Positions 60,590 through 64,000 of a stretch of 64,000 nucleotides of DNA are shown here, piece by piece. A program made the position numbers and the translations under genes. Below the pieces are notes generated by a model. It was not told the DNA's origin. It saw only the letters and a list, made by a program, of their open reading frames with translations, and ran no database searches. This stretch comes from Rhizophagus clarus (taxonomy: Eukaryota; Glomeromycota; Glomeromycetes; Glomerales; Glomeraceae): the NCBI GenBank assembly GCA_015698045.1, contig BLAL01000162.1, forward strand, positions 372,001-436,000, written 5' to 3'. Each line of letters begins with the position of its first letter. Positions within the stretch are counted from its first letter, which is position 1.

Positions 60590-62200
60590 CAGTCAACACT
60601 CTTTACAGCGAACCTCGATATAATAAAGAATACTATATAATGAATTGTTAATATGGGACAGATATTAACATATAAAAAAACCCTTGATTAACTGAATTTT
60701 ATTAATTATGGGCTATATACCATTATATAAAGTAAAGTTACAAAACAGCATATATAAATTATAAAGCCTTATGATCATTTAATAAAATTATAATTTTTTT
60801 TTAAATACACAATATATGAAGAGTACAGAATGCTTTTATAAAAATCATTTTAATAATGTCAAAATATTAAGTTATATCATCAATTTCATTAGCTTTATAT
60901 TTGCATATCAGAGTTAACTCTATCTGCATGATACCTATCTACTATCTATATTTCATCTAGCATCCCTATAAAAATAAAAGTAGAAAGTTTTTTAAAGAAA
61001 ATAATAATAATACCTCTTCCAACTCTTCCTTACCTTAATTCTAAAAATCTGATCATGTTTTTCATCTGGTAATACTACAAAAAAGAAAAAAAAAATTAAT
61101 AATTTAATTAATTAAAAAAAAAATAAAAAACATTTCACCAATTCTCCTTTACTTTAATTTCAAAAGTCCAGTCATGTTTTTATCTGACAACATTACAAAA
61201 AAAAAAAATAAAAATTAATAATTTAATTAATTAAAAAAATAATGAAAAAAACCTTCCCAATCTTCCTTTACCTTAATTTCAAAAGTCTGGTCATATCTTT
61301 TGTTTGGTAATATTATAAAAAAGAAAAAAAATTAATAATTTAATTAATTAAAAAAAAATAACAAAAAACATCTTCCCAATCTTCTTTACCTTAATTCCAA
61401 AAATCCAGTCATATTTTTCATTTGGTAACACTACAAAAATAAAAAAAAATTGATAACTTTAATTAAAAAAACTAACAAAAAACATCTTCCCAACCCTTCC
61501 TTACCTTAATTCTAAAAGTTTGGTCATGTTTTTTATTTGGTAACACTACAAAAAAAAAAAAAAAAGTTGATAATAACTTAATTAATTAATGAAAAATACC
61601 TCTCCAACTCTCTCTTACCTTAATTCTAAAAGTCTGGTTATACTTTTCATCTGGCAATACTATAAAAAAGAAAAAAAAAATTAATAACTTTAATTAAAAA
61701 AAACTTACGAAAAACATCTTTCCAACCTTTTTTTACCTTAATTCCAAAAGTCTGGTCATATTTTTCATCTATCAACACTACAAAAAAGAAAAAAAAAGTT
61801 AATAATAATTTAATTAATTAATAAAAAACACCTTCCCAACCCTTTCTTACCTTAATTCCAAAAGTTCAGTCATACTTTTTGTCTGGCAACACTACAAAAA
61901 AGAAAAAAAAAGGTAATAACTTTAATTAAAAAAACTAATGAAAAACACCTTTCTAATCATTTTTTACCTTAATTCTAAAAATCTGATCGTACTTTTCGTC
62001 TAGTAATATTATAGGAAAAAAAATTTTTTTTAAATCAAATATTTAGATTATCTGATTAGATTAGCAAGTCATATAACCTTACTTTTATACTGAATAATTC
62101 GCTATACTATACCAAATAATTCGTTATAGTGTTAACAAATTTTTTATAATAAAGATCTGATTGATTCAAACACTAACTTTGTTATATCGAGGTGTGACTA
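60590..62200. mobile_element. TIR transposon remnant B with a 9-unit array
   Basis: Left CAGTCAACACTCTTTACAGC...CCTCGATATAA and right TTATATCGAGGTGTGACTA are inverted, with TA at both sides. It is closely related to remnant A at 35505 along the left 300 bp and after the array. No transposase remains; the array fills most of the interior. Confidence 0.72.
61021..62010 (-). repeat. Tandem array B, nine exon-like units
   Basis: Units start about every 116-120 bp from 61031 to about 61963. Same 41-bp conserved part and flanking splice-like words as array C, with somewhat more drift (TTTACC or TTTACT in some units, TATAAA for CTACAA in two). Confidence 0.75.
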
Positions 62201-62202
62201 TA

Positions 62203-62359
62203 TGGGGTCTTTACAATAGAAAGGTACGAAACTCAAAAAAATTTTTAAATTTACTTTATATGCTAATTATGTTTTTTATACTAAAATAAGTGTAAATTTA
62301 ATATTAATTAAGTTTTTATTTTTTTTTGAGTTTCGTACCTTTCTATTGCAAAGACCCCA
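62203..62359. mobile_element. TA-target MITE, copy 4 (best preserved)
   Basis: TGGGGTCTTTACAATAGAAA and its complement ending AAGACCCCA; TA at 62201-62202 and 62360-62361. The left TA is also the right target TA of remnant B, so the two elements are exactly abutted. Confidence 0.85.
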
Positions 62360-63221
62360 TATTATTTATAATAATTTAATTAGCATATTTTTATTTGTCA
62401 GTTTAAGTTATATAAATTTTAAAAAAAGAAATTTTTATTTATGAAAAATTTTTATTATATAAGATTATATAAACTTTTAAAAAAGAAAATTTCTTTATCA
62501 ATTATTTGATAAAAAAAAGGTTTTTATTAAATAAATCAAAAATAATATTCAAAATTATTTTTATTATTCTAAATAAATTTGTTAAAAAGGCAAAAATACA
62601 CTTATTATATTATTTTTAAAGTTCATATATTATAAATTTTTTTATTTATATTTTTTAAAATTATTACAATTATATTTATTTATTTATTTTTAAATATACA
62701 TAATTATAAGTATACATTTTAATTTTTTTTTATTTTGTGTAATTTACAATTCAAAAAAAAAAAATTTTATTTTTTCAAAACCGTATATTAGTTATTGCTC
62801 ATATAACTCAGAATTTTCTTTATTATAATTGATATAATAAAATTTTTTAGTTGATATAACATTTTCTTCTAATATACAGTGGCCATCAAAACAAACGCAC
62901 CAAAATTTTTTAAAGTTGTTAATTGTTCTTATTAAATCAGGTTAAATCCAATTAAAATAAAATTTAAAATATAAATAATATATGATATAAACTATTAAAA
63001 AACAGAAAATTCAATATAAATTCATTAATTGGTTTTTTAATTATTTAACATTAAACCAAAAAAACTTGGTACTTTTGTTTTGCTACTTTTTAAAATTTTT
63101 AAAAAATCAAAATTTTTACAAAATTATATTATGATTTTATAATAAAAAATGTAAAATTAATTATTAAATAGCTTAAATTATTGATTAAAATTAAAAAAAA
63201 TTAATACTTTTTAATAATAAA

Positions 63222-63237
<16 letters not shown>
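62360..63237. other. AT-rich spacer with a possible 210-bp MITE
   Basis: CAGTGGCCATCAAAACAAAC at about 62878 and, inverted, GTAGCAAAACAAAAGTACCA ending near 63086 could be the ends of a small Tc1-like MITE. No gene recognised. Confidence 0.35.
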
Positions 63238-63254
<17 letters not shown>

Positions 63255-64000
63255 TTATTTAAACAAGTGAATTTATAATTAAGAGAGTACAAAGTAAACT
63301 AATAAAATAAATTCAATATATTACAAAAGAATGTGAGTATCGATATTCAGTCAAACTATTGTTAATTAAAAATAACTAAACTAAAAAGTAATTGTAAATA
63401 TCTCAATTGAAATCCGAGGATAGCAACTTGACCCTGCAAGATACAAAGTATCACCTTCACCTAAGGCCTCAACTCCTTATTCGTCTACTGTACAACCTTC
63501 ACCTGAAACCTTGAGAATGAACAATGTAAATTGCATGATCAACTCACACAATTAATGTAATAATCAAATATATTAGTAGCGAAGCGTAAGTGAAATAACA
63601 ACTCCTCGCAGGAGTGTTCTTGATTAGAATCGTCAATTAAACGATGATTTGAATATGGTATTAAACCATAAGATCTTTTTTTTAACTGCCTAGTAATACC
63701 CATGTTTTCCTCCCATATTGACAGAGCCTGACATTGAGGGATCCAAATTTGTGTTTTGGTAAACATAATGTGTTGTTCTGAGAGATTATTAAAAAGAGCG
63801 GTAATCTGAGATGATGAAAGGTATTGTTCTAAGAATAAAGATAATTGATATGGAATAAAATTACGAAATAGGTCAATAAAAGTGAACGATTGATGGGACG
63901 AGACCAAGTCCCATATAGGCAAGGATGCAATATCTTGATAGTTGACTGTATGCAAGGACGAGTCATGAATAAATTGTTGAATAAAATGAAAAGTTGATTG
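63238..64000 (-). mobile_element. 3' end of a probable non-LTR retrotransposon
   Basis: Minus strand: a reading frame open at the window edge, a stop at 63539, about 280 bp of 3' UTR-like sequence, and a poly-A run (poly-T on plus, 63239-63256). ORF plus UTR plus poly-A at the end of a repeat region fits a LINE; no RT motif is inside the window to prove it. Confidence 0.5.
63539..64000 (-). CDS. C-terminal part of an unrecognised ORF, probably mobile-element encoded
   Basis: 154 codons visible on the minus strand, open to the window edge with no start. It reads IHDSSLHTVNYQDI, LPIWDLVSSHQSFTFIDLF, FLEQYLSSSQITALFNNLSE, ITRQLKKRSYGLIPY and ends YINCVS. No known motif identified. The following UTR and poly-A suggest a LINE ORF2 C-terminus; a host gene is the alternative. 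Confidence 0.5.
   Translation of the reverse strand, partial: QSTFHFIQQFIHDSSLHTVNYQDIASLPIWDLVSSHQSFTFIDLFRNFIPYQLSLFLEQYLSSSQITALFNNLSEQHIMFTKTQIWIPQCQALSIWEENMGITRQLKKRSYGLIPYSNHRLIDDSNQEHSCEELLFHLRFATNIFDYYINCVS

Overview
This is an AT-rich, intron-rich fungal nuclear contig, most likely from an arbuscular mycorrhizal (Glomeromycotina, Rhizophagus-like) or related early-diverging fungus. A Sho1 osmosensor, an Apl6-type AP-3 beta adaptin and a Bst1/PGAP1 deacylase argue for a fungus. Nearly every gene is cut by many short GT-AG introns (about 50-90 nt). The gene-poor half is packed with cut-and-paste transposons, MITEs and retroelement tails. The species assignment is inference.

Left gene block (1-29562). 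In order: the 3' part of a Dbp7/DDX31 ribosome-biogenesis helicase (+); a TPP1/Tpz1-like shelterin OB-fold gene (+); PGAP1/Bst1 GPI-inositol deacylase (-); AP-3 complex beta subunit (+); RNA polymerase subunit RPB10 (-); ribosomal protein eS27 (-); an orphan Q-rich gene (+); homogentisate 1,2-dioxygenase (+); SNRNP25, a U11/U12 snRNP protein (-); an MPPED-like metallophosphoesterase (-); mitochondrial ETF alpha (+); and a complete Nup192/Nup205 scaffold nucleoporin (+). I joined exons by reading frame and splice consensus. All complete models close in frame and have lengths I would expect for their families.

First repeat region (29563-39623). No host gene. It holds two retroelement 3' tails, a TA-target MITE family, a 695-bp foldback element, a transposon copy with an array of exon-like units, and a decayed Tc1/mariner transposase with a MITE nested in it.

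Right gene block (39624-50735). A 15-exon MFS sugar transporter (-), a CACUL1-like cullin-repeat gene (+), an unassigned coiled-coil gene (-), fructosamine-3-kinase family protein (-) and Sho1 (+). Sho1 carries an intron with a perfect U12-type donor, which fits with SNRNP25 in the same window.

Second repeat region (50736-64000). A 4.6-kb DNA transposon with about 45-bp TIRs and an intron-containing, decayed DDE-type transposase (-) that has itself received a MITE and a purine-rich minisatellite; a nested stack of TIR elements with a 363-bp palindrome; a second and third array of the exon-like 115-bp unit; and the 3' end of a probable LINE (-) running off the window edge.

The genes do not form one pathway. 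They are ordinary housekeeping genes plus nutrient, stress and telomere functions. The least expected items are the shelterin-like gene, the SNRNP25/U12-intron pair, and the tandem arrays whose every unit looks like a 41-nt exon between splice signals.
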